Of a stretch of DNA of 64,000 nt, positions 7,360-16,357 are shown piece by piece. The DNA comes from Chitinophaga niabensis. Lineage in GTDB: Bacteria > Bacteroidota > Bacteroidia > Chitinophagales > Chitinophagaceae. Positions within the stretch are counted from its first letter, which is position 1. Each line of letters starts with the position of its first letter. Where the stretch lies: positions 3,350,482 to 3,414,481 of the forward strand of contig NZ_FSRA01000001.1 in the NCBI RefSeq assembly GCF_900129465.1, read 5' to 3'. The notes beneath the pieces are model-generated. The model made no database searches. It saw only the letters and a program-made list of their open reading frames with translations, and was not told the DNA's origin. Position numbers and translations under genes: made by a program.

Positions 7360-7390
7360 AGCGGGCCACCTGGATACCAGGTGGCCCGCT
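7360..7390. terminator. Bidirectional terminator between the AraC gene and the SusCD locus
   Basis: Long GC-rich hairpin: AGCGGGCCACCTGG (7360-7373) against CCAGGTGGCCCGCT (7377-7390), flanked by A/T runs on both sides. It serves two convergent genes. Confidence 0.9.
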
Positions 7391-7395
7391 ACTTT

Positions 7396-8094
7396 TTATT
7401 TAGGCCATTTCTTTGTTACCGGCACTGAATAGAAAGTATCCAATGCTGCCGGTTCCGGTTTGAAATAGGTTACATATGTAAACTCAGATTCAGGTTTCAC
7501 ACCAGCAAGCGAATCTGCATTCAGCTTATTGGGTTCCCACCATACTTCTTTGGTTGCACCAGCCAGGTCAACATACGTCATCTTCACCCCGATGTAATTC
7601 TCCGTTGTTCCGATCCAATCCCAGCGCATCAAACCATTACTGCGTTTCACAATATCTTTTGTGATGCGGGGCAGGCAGGACAGCTGGAAGATATCTCCGT
7701 AAACATTTGCGATCTTCTCTACTCTTACAGAACGATGCCCTGCATTATCGTATGTGTAAATAGAAAAGGTTTTCACACCTTCCGTCATATTGTTGAGTGT
7801 TACCCTTACGGTATCTACACCCTGTGTTCTTGTTACCGGTATTTCCACAGAATCAGCCACACCGTTCCAGAAGATGCGGCATTTGGTGATCTTGGGATCA
7901 GAGGTCAATAACCAGCTGAAACCGATCCTTCCTTTACCACCATAATTCTTCACAGAATCAACACGGCCGATATACAATATCTCTCCTCCTTTCAGGAAAT
8001 CACGATAGGTATCATCCTGTTTTGCACAGGCCAGGAAACAGCATGCAGTGATGAATGCCAGTATTCCGTATTTAATATTCTTCTTCATGTTCAT
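7396..8094 (-). CDS. DUF4998-family lipoprotein of a SusCD locus
   Basis: 232 residues. A lipoprotein signal with the lipobox FLAC (Cys about 22) precedes an acidic segment KQDDTYRDFLKGGEILYIGRVDSV, the start of the DUF4998 family. The region GRIGFSWLLTSDPKITKCRIFWNG is a fibronectin-III-like sandwich. Such proteins are found as the last gene of SusCD loci and probably sit on the cell surface to bind glycan or other ligand. It is 12 nt downstream of the DUF4959-type gene and is the fourth gene of the operon starting with the SusC gene at 14439. A start at the second Met (residue 3) is equally likely. Confidence 0.75.
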   Translation of the reverse strand: MNMKKNIKYGILAFITACCFLACAKQDDTYRDFLKGGEILYIGRVDSVKNYGGKGRIGFSWLLTSDPKITKCRIFWNGVADSVEIPVTRTQGVDTVRVTLNNMTEGVKTFSIYTYDNAGHRSVRVEKIANVYGDIFQLSCLPRITKDIVKRSNGLMRWDWIGTTENYIGVKMTYVDLAGATKEVWWEPNKLNADSLAGVKPESEFTYVTYFKPEPAALDTFYSVPVTKKWPK

Positions 8095-8106
8095 TCATTT
8101 TAAAGA

Positions 8107-9279
8107 TTATCTGCTATTCCCCCAAATGGTTACTTCCATCAGGTGAAAAAATCCGCCGGGAGATCCTTCCGCTGCGCCCCATGCTTCGCGCACCCTCCAA
8201 CGTAAGTAGCGGTAAGATCCTGCATTGAGGGGCACAATGAACTCCTCTCCTGCTTCTGCATACTCTTTATCTTCCTGTGTGGAAATGTATGGTTCTCCGG
8301 AAGGTTTAATGGATTCAAATGAACCGATCATCGTCCAGTTGGTCATACTGCCATCTGTTGCCGGTGCATCAGATCCCCACAATTCCCAGCGTTTGGGATT
8401 ACCGTGGCCATAGAGATAAGTACCTGTACGCTGCCATACTTTAAAGCGGCTCATTTTTGCTTTCACGCCAAGGTCCATGGTAAAGTTGAGTGGAAGTCCC
8501 ACATTTTGCAGGGTGTGAAACCCTTTGGTCAGGTTATCGTCCCAGAACATCTGGATGGTCCAGCTGCTGCTGTAGTTCTTGGGCTCACTGGGGAAACGCG
8601 CATCCCTGAACTTTGTTTTATCCAGCAGTTCTTCATGGATAGGTACGAGTTTAGTGATAAGGGTATCAGAGAAATTATTCCATTTGTCCTTGATAAAGAT
8701 CCCGAATGTTCTTTCTTCTGCTTTATATCCACGTACAGCAAAGCTGGCGGATTTCCGCTTTGTGTAGAAGTTATCTGAAGAAACCCAATCCCCTGTAGAG
8801 TCCCTTGTAATTACACCGATCACGATATTGGTTTCATCATTATTCAGGAATTTGATATTACATCCGCCAAAATCCGGCGCTACTTCCAGGGAATTAAACA
8901 CCTCTTCCACCGGAGGTGTTAAAGGGTTCACTTTAATGGAAACCGGTTCGGAGGATACTTCGCTTTTATTCACTGCATATAACTTCACCTCGTATTCTTC
9001 CGAAGCGGAGAAACCTTCCAGCACGATGTAATTGATATAGAAAGATGATTTGGCTTCCCGGATCAAACCTTTGCGGGGTTCATACACTGCTTTTATATAT
9101 AACAGGTCCGGGTTATCGGGGATGGAATAAGTGATCTTAGCTGTACCATGCAGGTTTTCCACCTTCAAATTGGAAACAGGTTTGGGTGGTGCACCCCCAC
9201 CTTCTATCGGGCCGCGCTTTTCATCTGTACAGCCTAATAACAACAGGAAGGCCAGTAATGGTATGATGAATGTTTTCAT
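8107..9279 (-). CDS. SusE/F-position surface lipoprotein, DUF4959/DUF5126/DUF5000 architecture
   Basis: 390 residues from the ATG at 9279 (MKTFIIPLLAFLLLLGCTDEK). A reading frame from 9318 exists but would overlap the SusD stop, and its extra residues precede the signal peptide. The lipobox LLGC is followed by a Gly/Pro-rich linker (EGGGAPPKPV). Two fibronectin-like modules span about 20-230: VSNLKVENLHGTAKITYSIP and then PLTPPVEEVFNSLEVAPDFGG. The C-terminal discoidin-like DUF5000 module includes WTIQMFWDDNLTKGFHT, WQRTGTYLYGHGNPKRWELWG and YLRWRVREAWG. It is likely a surface glycan-binding lipoprotein working with the SusC/SusD pair just upstream. Confidence 0.8.
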   Translation of the reverse strand: MKTFIIPLLAFLLLLGCTDEKRGPIEGGGAPPKPVSNLKVENLHGTAKITYSIPDNPDLLYIKAVYEPRKGLIREAKSSFYINYIVLEGFSASEEYEVKLYAVNKSEVSSEPVSIKVNPLTPPVEEVFNSLEVAPDFGGCNIKFLNNDETNIVIGVITRDSTGDWVSSDNFYTKRKSASFAVRGYKAEERTFGIFIKDKWNNFSDTLITKLVPIHEELLDKTKFRDARFPSEPKNYSSSWTIQMFWDDNLTKGFHTLQNVGLPLNFTMDLGVKAKMSRFKVWQRTGTYLYGHGNPKRWELWGSDAPATDGSMTNWTMIGSFESIKPSGEPYISTQEDKEYAEAGEEFIVPLNAGSYRYLRWRVREAWGAAEGSPGGFFHLMEVTIWGNSR

Positions 9280-9311
9280 TTCAATGCTTTTAAGAAATGT
9301 TTTAATAACTA

Positions 9312-11222
9312 TTACCAACCCGGGTTTTGCACCAGGTTACGGTTGTTCAGGATCTCCCTTTCCTGTATAGGCCAGAGGTATTCCCGCATGGTGAATGTTT
9401 GCATGAATAATACTTTCAGGCGGTAATAAGCCTCTGGTTGTTCCTGGTCGATATCCCATCCGGTGATGGGTTTATTCATTTCAACATGGGCTATTTTCCA
9501 CCTGCGCAGGTCCCAGAAGCGATGTCCTTCAAAGGCCAGCTCTATCATTCGTTCCTGCTGGATGATCTTACGCAGGCCTTCTTTGGAAGCATACTTTGGT
9601 CCTTTGTTTGAATAAGTATCCCAGGATTCTTTCACCCCTTTCAAACCAGCACGTGCACGCACGGAATCGATGTATTCAAATGCCTGGTTAGTGGGGCCGT
9701 TGGCTTCATTTTCTGCTTCTGCATATAACAGGTAAAGGTCGGCCAGGCGCATTTCAGGATAAGGGTATTGCTGCATGGTAAAGTTGCCGCTCTTTTCCAC
9801 CACACTCAGGTAGTGGATCAGCTTCTTGGGCCAGTAGCCGGTGATGGAATAGTTGGTATGACCAGCCTGTGCAGCCATCTGGCTTTTACGGGCCTGTATA
9901 TACATGGCGGTACTGATATTGGTATTATTATCGTCGGAACTGCCATTACCAAACCATACGCCCCTGTCAAAACCAAGGTTGGCATAAAAACGCTGTTCTC
10001 TGTCGAAATGGAGGTAAGCACTTTCCGTACCCTTTTTAATGAGCGCGGAATCTTCCGGCGCCGCTTTTCTCACACTGTACCTTTCCGCATAATTGAACTG
10101 GTTATCTTCGTCGATGGGCACCCCATTTTTTGTATAGAACAGTTCTGCCATCTTCTCTGTAGCCGCGTACATCCCTTTAGGGTTACCGCTAACAGAGGTC
10201 CAGTTATATAACTTCGGCATGGCAAAACGCTGGAGCTGGTTCACCCTGCTTTGCGTATTTGCCCAGATGATCTCTGAATTCCATTTATCCGTTACTGCCA
10301 TCCGAATGTCCATCTGCGTTCTGATCTGGGAGTTCATCACCAGGGTATTGATCACCGGCCTGAAACGATATAAGCGCATGCCTGTTTCATGGCAAACATC
10401 AATGGCCTGCTTACAGGCGGCTGCTGCTTTCACCCATTTATCAGGATCATATGTGTTAGGGAAGATCTTCGTTCCTTTACCAAAATCAGCATAGTCCGGG
10501 TTACCATTGAACAAAGGGCTGGCAGCCATTACAAGCAATTTGGCTTTAAGTGCCAGCGCAATGGGGCGTGTAACCCTGCCCAGTTCCCCCACTTCGTTCT
10601 GTATCCGCATCGGCAGATCAACTGCAGCAGTGTCCAGGAGCCTGGAGATATAATTTACGCAGGTATCAAAATGTTCCCTGGGTGTTTTCATTTCCTCCAG
10701 CTCGTTCATGACGTCTATGTTCCTTCTTACCAAAGGAATAGGGCCATACATCCTCAGCAGGAAAAAATGATAATAGGCTTTCAGGAATTTCACCTCTGCT
10801 ATCCAACGGGCTCTTTCATCATCATCAATATCTTTCACCAGGCTTATTTTCTCCAGGAATACATTACAATCCCGGATACCCTGGTACAAAGGTTTTCCTG
10901 TTGCCAGCCCGCTCCAGTAATTACTGATGGGATTCACTTTGTTCTGCCCGCCTCTTGCCATGTTCCAGTTGGTAGCGTCAATATCTTTGGAGGGATACAT
11001 GAACCATATTTCATCCGCTCCCATAAAAGCTACGTTGGTATTAAAATCTCCTGTTGCCGGCATGTAGTTGTAACAGGTGAAGAGATATCGTTCTGCAGTA
11101 GAGCGCATAGCAAAAGCATAATCGATGGTAGCAATGTTATCCGGCACTATGTCCAGGTACTTATTACAACCAGCCACCATACCCAGCAATGCGGCGAGTG
11201 CTAATATTTTGATCCGTTTCAC
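9312..11222 (-). CDS. SusD/RagB-family nutrient-binding lipoprotein
   Basis: 636 residues. Lipobox MVAGC (C19), then NKYLDIVPDN, the classic SusD opening. The TPR-like helical core is seen in KAYYHFFLLRMYGPIPLVRR, and the RagB C-terminal region is AEAENEANGPTNQAFEYIDSVRARAGL, ERMIELAFEGHRFWDLRRWK and ending LVQNPGW. SusD lipoproteins lid the SusC porin and present oligosaccharide or peptide. It is longer than average for the family. It starts 19 nt after the SusC stop and is followed by the two SusE-position lipoproteins. No glycoside hydrolase is in this operon, so the substrate is unknown. Confidence 0.95.
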   Translation of the reverse strand: MKRIKILALAALLGMVAGCNKYLDIVPDNIATIDYAFAMRSTAERYLFTCYNYMPATGDFNTNVAFMGADEIWFMYPSKDIDATNWNMARGGQNKVNPISNYWSGLATGKPLYQGIRDCNVFLEKISLVKDIDDDERARWIAEVKFLKAYYHFFLLRMYGPIPLVRRNIDVMNELEEMKTPREHFDTCVNYISRLLDTAAVDLPMRIQNEVGELGRVTRPIALALKAKLLVMAASPLFNGNPDYADFGKGTKIFPNTYDPDKWVKAAAACKQAIDVCHETGMRLYRFRPVINTLVMNSQIRTQMDIRMAVTDKWNSEIIWANTQSRVNQLQRFAMPKLYNWTSVSGNPKGMYAATEKMAELFYTKNGVPIDEDNQFNYAERYSVRKAAPEDSALIKKGTESAYLHFDREQRFYANLGFDRGVWFGNGSSDDNNTNISTAMYIQARKSQMAAQAGHTNYSITGYWPKKLIHYLSVVEKSGNFTMQQYPYPEMRLADLYLLYAEAENEANGPTNQAFEYIDSVRARAGLKGVKESWDTYSNKGPKYASKEGLRKIIQQERMIELAFEGHRFWDLRRWKIAHVEMNKPITGWDIDQEQPEAYYRLKVLFMQTFTMREYLWPIQEREILNNRNLVQNPGW

Positions 11223-11241
11223 GGTGATTAGTTTTAAATGT

Positions 11242-14200
11242 TTAGAAAGACACCATTAAACCAAGGTTGAACACTTTCTGGATAGGATAATCCAATCCTT
11301 CTCCTGCCATTTCCACATCCCAGAGTTTGAACTTGCTCCATGTGAGCAGGTTAGTGCCGTTCATATAGATCCTGAAATTGGTCATGCTGTAACGGCGTTG
11401 TAATGGTTTAGGCAGTGTGTAACCGATCTCTATGGATTTCAGGCGAAGGAAAGAACCGTCACGCATCCACCAGGTACTGGTCTGTGCATTGTTCGCACTC
11501 ATCTGTTCACTTAAACGAGGCCATAATGCGTATATGTTCCGGTTGTCCTCAGACCAGTGATCATCTGCGATAGCTTTCATCAGCTGGTTTACAGGCCTTC
11601 CGGGAAGTGCTGCTTCCCCGCTATAGTTATATGCTCCAAAAGGACTTACTGCGCCGGGGTTTATCCAGAAAGATTCCTGCGCCATTCCCTGGAAGAACAT
11701 AGAGAAGTCGAATCCTTTGTAACCGGCCGTTACACCAAATCCGTAAACGATCTCCGGTTTTTCAGGATTACCGATCGGCACTTTGTCCAGATCAGTGATC
11801 TCTCCATCTCCGTTCACATCCCGGTATTTAATATCCCCGGCCATATAATCTGTGCTGAAGGTTTGCCTGGGAGAGTTGGCCACATCATGTTCATCCACAA
11901 ATAATCTTTCTGCAATGAATCCCCATACCTGGTTAGTGCTATAGCCAATTTTGGAGAGATATTTTTCATTGTATTCAGGCTCTTCAAACTTCCTGTATTT
12001 GTTGGCACTGAGGGTGAAGTTTCCGCGCAGCCCTACCCAGAAGTTCTGGGAAAAGTGTTTATTTCCATCTATGGAGAAATCCAGCCCCTGGGAAGAAGCT
12101 CTTCCCATATTAGCATATGTAGTGGCTTGTAAGCCCATGGAAGCCGGTATGGTTGTACGGGCCATTAAGATGTTATGCCGGTAGTCGTGCCAGAAGTCCG
12201 CCTGGATATTAATAGCTTCGAATAAGCCTAATTCAATACCCAGGTTTGTTTTATCCGATGTTTCCCAGGTGATGAAACGGTTATCGTAACGGGAGATAGA
12301 AACGCCCTGTTGGGTTAAGGCGTTCTCAAATCCGAACGATGCTCCCTTAGCGCTGTTCTTCATGTTGATGTTAGACAGATAGAAGAAGCGGTCCTGTTTT
12401 CTGCCAATGGCATCATTTCCTACCAATCCGTAGGTACCGCGTAGTTTCAGGTTGTTCACCACCCGTTTGAATGGTTTCCAGAAGGGTTCGTTTGAAACCG
12501 TCCAGCCCATACCGGCAGAAGGGAAGAAACCAAAACGTTCTGTTTTATAGAAACGCTCAGATCCATTGTAACCAAAATTGAACTCCACAAAATACCTGTC
12601 GTCATAACCATATGTTAAACGACCAGATAACCCGGAATTACGGAAAGGCAGGGAGGATTGAATATCTCCGTCAGTTGCTTCCAGTTTGTTACGCATCATG
12701 TATACCAGCATACCGCTTAACGTATGGTATTTGTTGAATACACGGCGGTAATCCAACGCACTTTCCAGGTAGAAGTTGGTGGTCACATTCCGTTTACCAA
12801 CACCATTGCTGAGGAATTCCTCTCCCTGTTCGATCTGATCATACCTGTATGTATCTGTTCTTTTATCATAGAAGCCCATCTGGTAGTAAAAGGGAATATA
12901 ATTCCGTGCAATGTCGAAGAAGCTTTCGCGGTTGGTGTTCATCATACCCCGGAACCGCAAACCTTCTGTAATGGCTTTCAGGTCCTGGTTCACTTCAAAC
13001 TGTGCCAGCATCAGTGCCCTGGAATAATCCTTATACCCTTTCACCATTTCAGCATAGGGATTGATGTAAGCACCATTCTCTGCATTACCAAACATAATAT
13101 GCCTTACATGCTCATGTTCTGCATCCTTGGGGAAATAAGCAGGGAACAGTACGGGATTAGAGCGCATCACCAGCCGGTACATGTATTCCCCGCCCTGTAT
13201 AGGCCCGTTATAATCATCAAATGATCCATAGAACCGGAAGCCGGCTTTTGTAGTGGGGGTAATATTCACATTCAGGTTAGCCCTCAGCCCGTAACTTTTC
13301 AGGTCTATGCCGCTGTTGAAATTGTTGCGTTTATCTACTTTGAATAATCCATTATCATGACTGTAAGAACCGCTGATATTGTACATCGCCACTTTCCCCC
13401 CGCCGCTTACGTTGAAGTTGCCGCGTTTGTTGATCGTTTGTTTTTTCAGCAGCACATCCTGCCAGTTATTGGAAGGAAAAGCTACGGGGTTTGCACCGGC
13501 GGCTGTCTGATCTATTTTATACTGTGAGTAAGGTGTTATAGCCAAAGGATTACGGGTGATAATAGCTTCATTATGTAATTTCATATAGGTTACATTATCA
13601 GCCATTTCCAGGTCGCGCGTGGGTTTGGATAATGACGACTCCAACCTGATATTGATCCTTGCCGCACCTTCTTTACCTTCTTTTGTGGTGACCAGTATCA
13701 CACCATTTGCGCCTCTTGCGCCGTATAATGAAGTAGCCGTTGCATCTTTCATGATGGTAAACGTGGCGATATCGTCCACATTCATACGGGCTAGGTCCGT
13801 AGTGGTCAATTCCATGCCATCAATGAGGATGAGCGGGTCTTGTTTATAACCGAAAGTAGTTACGCCACGGATAAAGAACTCTGCATTGTCCTGGCCGGGT
13901 TCGCCACTTCGCTGATAGGCGATCACTCCTGCCAAACGGCCTGCCAGTGCTTGTGTGAGGTTACTGGAAGGAATTTTCATTTCAGCAGGATTGATAGAAG
14001 TCACCGCTCCTACCACTTCTGTTTTCTTTTGGCGGCCGAATGCTACTACCACGGTTTCCCCGATCTGTGTAGCGGAGGATTGCAGGATAATATCTACCAG
14101 GGAACGGCCTGCTACATTTACTTCCTGTGGCAGGAACCCTATGTAGGAAACCTGCAATACGGCGTTCTTAGGTGCTGCTAATTGATAATATCCGTCTGTG

Positions 14201-14439
14201 TTAGTGGCAGTACCATTGGACGAGCCTTTGATCTTGATGGTAACACCGGGCAAAGGTGTGCCGAGTGAATCTGTAATGCGTCCATGTAGTGTGGAATCCC
14301 GTTGGACAAAGGATATGGGATCAGGGTTGCTTTCTGCCGATGCAGGAAGTGCCGCCATTACCAGGCATGCCACTCCCATTACGATGATCGCAAAGCCTGA
14401 AAGGCGGCGCATGGCCTGCCTCCAGAACAGTTTTTTCAT
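11242..14439 (-). CDS. SusC/RagA-family TonB-dependent outer membrane transporter (no STN domain)
   Basis: 1065 residues. A signal peptide ends near ALPASAE (about 36). A carboxypeptidase-regulatory-like domain spans about 50-120 (LHGRITDSLGTPLPGVTIKI). A plug domain spans about 130-260 with FFIRGVTTFG, DPLILIDGM and SLYGARGANGVILVTTK, followed by the 22-strand barrel and a C-terminal Phe (LGLMVSF). It imports a ligand captured by SusD, powered by TonB-ExbBD. It has no STN domain, so it should not signal through the FecR/sigma pair, unlike the second SusC. It heads a four-gene operon. Its 5' region contains a hairpin at 14471-14492. Confidence 0.95.
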   Translation of the reverse strand: MKKLFWRQAMRRLSGFAIIVMGVACLVMAALPASAESNPDPISFVQRDSTLHGRITDSLGTPLPGVTIKIKGSSNGTATNTDGYYQLAAPKNAVLQVSYIGFLPQEVNVAGRSLVDIILQSSATQIGETVVVAFGRQKKTEVVGAVTSINPAEMKIPSSNLTQALAGRLAGVIAYQRSGEPGQDNAEFFIRGVTTFGYKQDPLILIDGMELTTTDLARMNVDDIATFTIMKDATATSLYGARGANGVILVTTKEGKEGAARINIRLESSLSKPTRDLEMADNVTYMKLHNEAIITRNPLAITPYSQYKIDQTAAGANPVAFPSNNWQDVLLKKQTINKRGNFNVSGGGKVAMYNISGSYSHDNGLFKVDKRNNFNSGIDLKSYGLRANLNVNITPTTKAGFRFYGSFDDYNGPIQGGEYMYRLVMRSNPVLFPAYFPKDAEHEHVRHIMFGNAENGAYINPYAEMVKGYKDYSRALMLAQFEVNQDLKAITEGLRFRGMMNTNRESFFDIARNYIPFYYQMGFYDKRTDTYRYDQIEQGEEFLSNGVGKRNVTTNFYLESALDYRRVFNKYHTLSGMLVYMMRNKLEATDGDIQSSLPFRNSGLSGRLTYGYDDRYFVEFNFGYNGSERFYKTERFGFFPSAGMGWTVSNEPFWKPFKRVVNNLKLRGTYGLVGNDAIGRKQDRFFYLSNINMKNSAKGASFGFENALTQQGVSISRYDNRFITWETSDKTNLGIELGLFEAINIQADFWHDYRHNILMARTTIPASMGLQATTYANMGRASSQGLDFSIDGNKHFSQNFWVGLRGNFTLSANKYRKFEEPEYNEKYLSKIGYSTNQVWGFIAERLFVDEHDVANSPRQTFSTDYMAGDIKYRDVNGDGEITDLDKVPIGNPEKPEIVYGFGVTAGYKGFDFSMFFQGMAQESFWINPGAVSPFGAYNYSGEAALPGRPVNQLMKAIADDHWSEDNRNIYALWPRLSEQMSANNAQTSTWWMRDGSFLRLKSIEIGYTLPKPLQRRYSMTNFRIYMNGTNLLTWSKFKLWDVEMAGEGLDYPIQKVFNLGLMVSF

Positions 14440-14760
14440 AACGTTTAACTATTAAAATGAGGAATCCGTACCCATACAGAAAATCGTATGGGCAAAAAAT
14501 TGACCAGTAAAGGATTTTGGTTCAGTCGTTTACGGATCTGATAATTGGGAACGTACTAGTATCATAAGTGGAATTTAATTGATAAGGTTCTAGTTTTTTC
14601 GGGCAATCGTTGTCATACCATTCAATTTGATCAGGGCAGTCTTTGGCTTAGTTAGGGACCTTTTATGCAATCGTTTGCTGAAAGCTAAATTAGTATAAGG
14701 TTTAGCATGATTGTGATAGCATCTTGCTTATTAGTGCCGAAAAATTAACGCGGCATAAAA
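14440..14760 (-). other. Intergenic upstream region of the SusC operon with one hairpin
   Basis: About 320 nt without an ORF. The only clear structure is CCCATAC (14471-14477) pairing with GTATGGG (14486-14492) over an 8-nt loop, 32-53 nt upstream of the SusC start and so probably in its 5' UTR. I see no perfect TAnnTTTG promoter on the minus strand, which would fit use of an alternative sigma factor. The sigma gene lies just beyond, separated by a terminator. Confidence 0.5.
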
Positions 14761-14781
14761 AAGCCCGGATATACCGGGCTT
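14761..14781 (-). terminator. Terminator of the ECF sigma gene
   Basis: AAGCCCGG (14761-14768) and CCGGGCTT (14774-14781) with a 5-nt loop; the minus-strand product continues into a run of six T. It insulates the sigma gene from the next SusC operon. Confidence 0.8.
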
Positions 14782-14810
14782 CTCCTATGGGTGGAAAACA
14801 GGTCAGGATG

Positions 14811-15344
14811 TTAAGGCCAATTCATTGCCAGCAGGTAAATGGAAACAATCAGGTCGGGAATCAGTTTCATTCTTAATATTTTCAAACCTTTGAGTTTCTG
14901 CGATTTAACCGTATTCACTGAAATACCCAGTTCCTTTGCAATTTCAAGGTTTTTCATACCATCAATATATCCCATCCGGGAAATGCGGCGGCAGGCATCC
15001 GGTAATGTTGCCATTGCCTTGCAGATCTTCGTTAATACTTCGGCCTGAATGATATTGTTTATAATCTGGTTCTCGGCTGCGGGAGATAATGCCTGCTGTT
15101 CAAAATTCTTTACTACCTGGCGGTGACGGATAACATTCAGGCTGATGCTTTTAACGGCAGCATAGAGATAACTCCTGATCGAATGCAATTCCTGGGAAAC
15201 ATTGTCCTTATTATTCCAGTACCGGACAAATGCTTCCTGAACAGCATCCTCAGCATCCTGTTTATCGTCTAATATTTTAAGGGAAAAATAGACAAGCCGC
15301 TCATAATACTCATTAAAAATTACTTCTAACGGAAATATCTGCAT
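14811..15344 (-). CDS. ECF sigma-70 factor (FecI-like)
   Basis: 177 residues. Region 2 spans about 8-75 (YYERLVYFSLKILDDKQDAEDAVQEAFVRYW). Region 4 spans about 112-165 (LPDACRRISRMGYIDGMKNLEIAKELGISVNTVKSQKLKGLKILR) with a clear HTH. The short hydrophobic C-terminal tail is common in Bacteroidetes ECF factors. It directs RNA polymerase to a TonB-dependent transporter operon, normally held by a FecR anti-sigma factor. The only FecR in the window is 6 kb upstream in the same direction (21469-22653), with SusC, SusD and DUF5017 between. The usual order is sigma first. The gap of 76 nt after the DUF5017 stop leaves room for an own promoter. Confidence 0.9.
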   Translation of the reverse strand: MQIFPLEVIFNEYYERLVYFSLKILDDKQDAEDAVQEAFVRYWNNKDNVSQELHSIRSYLYAAVKSISLNVIRHRQVVKNFEQQALSPAAENQIINNIIQAEVLTKICKAMATLPDACRRISRMGYIDGMKNLEIAKELGISVNTVKSQKLKGLKILRMKLIPDLIVSIYLLAMNWP

Positions 15345-15420
15345 GTCGAACGTTTTTTATAACTGGAATTTCATGGCTGGCATCTGGATATAAATATAAA
15401 AACTTCTGCTGTAATTTTTA

Positions 15421-16341
15421 TCAGGGAATGATCTCTACCTCCACTTCCCGGATCACTTCTTTTCTACCGGCAACATTGCCATTATATGCTGTAAATACTG
15501 CCTTATAATTACCCGGTTTAGTATAAACATACACCGTCTCTTTTATCTTAGGATCGGCATATCCTTTAATGGCAACGGGCCTGTCCGGGCCATAGTCCAT
15601 ATCTCCTGTATCAAACCCTTTGGTTACGATCCAGCATTCCGTTTCTGCCGTTCTGGTAGAATCCACCAGCGCAGGCGCTATCAGCTGTAACGTGGTGGTA
15701 GATATGGTAGATCTGCAAGGTGCGGTCTTCTGCTTCTGTTCGTAGATCCTGAAGCCGGCGTTTTGCATATTTCCCAGGCTTAACAACCCTATTGAAGTTT
15801 GCGCATTTAGCAGGAAGTTCTGTATCCGCCATACATTACCTGTACCGTATACAGTCGGGTTCCTCACAATATACCGGAAGGCCAGGTAAAACGGTTTACC
15901 TTCTATACTAAGGTCCGCCAGGTTTGCCTCTCCGGAAGCTTTATACGTAGCATTAGTTCCCAAAGCAAATCTATTGGTAATATCCGTCCAGCTTGCCGTT
16001 GTAATATCCTCAAAGGCGGCACCTCCATTAAAATCAACAGATGCCATTACACGCAGCTGATCAGGTTGTTTACCAAACTCCACATTGCTCCTGAATGAGA
16101 GGTCAAGGCTGTTTGTTTTAACGATCCTCCCGGCGGCAAATGCATAATCATGTAATACTTCCCCGGAGTAAAAAGTAATAAGGTCCGGGTTGCCGGTAAG
16201 CAGGAATTTGATCTCCTCCCCTGCCCTGGCAGTAATTTTTTTCTGCGTAACATCAAACTCAGGCACACTTACTTCCAGTTTTTGCGTGCAACCGGTTAAA
16301 GTCAGCAAACCGGCTATCAGCATGAATATATTCTTCATCAT
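15421..16341 (-). CDS. DUF5017-family surface lipoprotein of a SusCD locus
   Basis: 306 residues; the start could be Met1 or Met2. Lipobox LTGC (C18). The start EVSVPEFDVTQKKITARAGEEIKFLLTG and FYSGEVLHDYAFAAGR match the DUF5017 family as I know it: a PKD-like N-terminal domain followed by a jelly-roll-like part (WRIQNFLLNAQT) and a terminal immunoglobulin-like module (PGNYKAVFTAYNGNVAGRKEVIREVEV). It probably binds substrate at the surface, in the SusE/F position. It starts 16 nt after the SusD stop. Confidence 0.75.
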   Translation of the reverse strand: MMKNIFMLIAGLLTLTGCTQKLEVSVPEFDVTQKKITARAGEEIKFLLTGNPDLITFYSGEVLHDYAFAAGRIVKTNSLDLSFRSNVEFGKQPDQLRVMASVDFNGGAAFEDITTASWTDITNRFALGTNATYKASGEANLADLSIEGKPFYLAFRYIVRNPTVYGTGNVWRIQNFLLNAQTSIGLLSLGNMQNAGFRIYEQKQKTAPCRSTISTTTLQLIAPALVDSTRTAETECWIVTKGFDTGDMDYGPDRPVAIKGYADPKIKETVYVYTKPGNYKAVFTAYNGNVAGRKEVIREVEVEIIP

Positions 16342-16357
16342 ATCATTTCTCTGTTTA

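Noticed and set aside
10389..11204. 271-codon open frame on the plus strand
   Set aside because: Antisense to the SusD gene, with no recognisable domain or start context.
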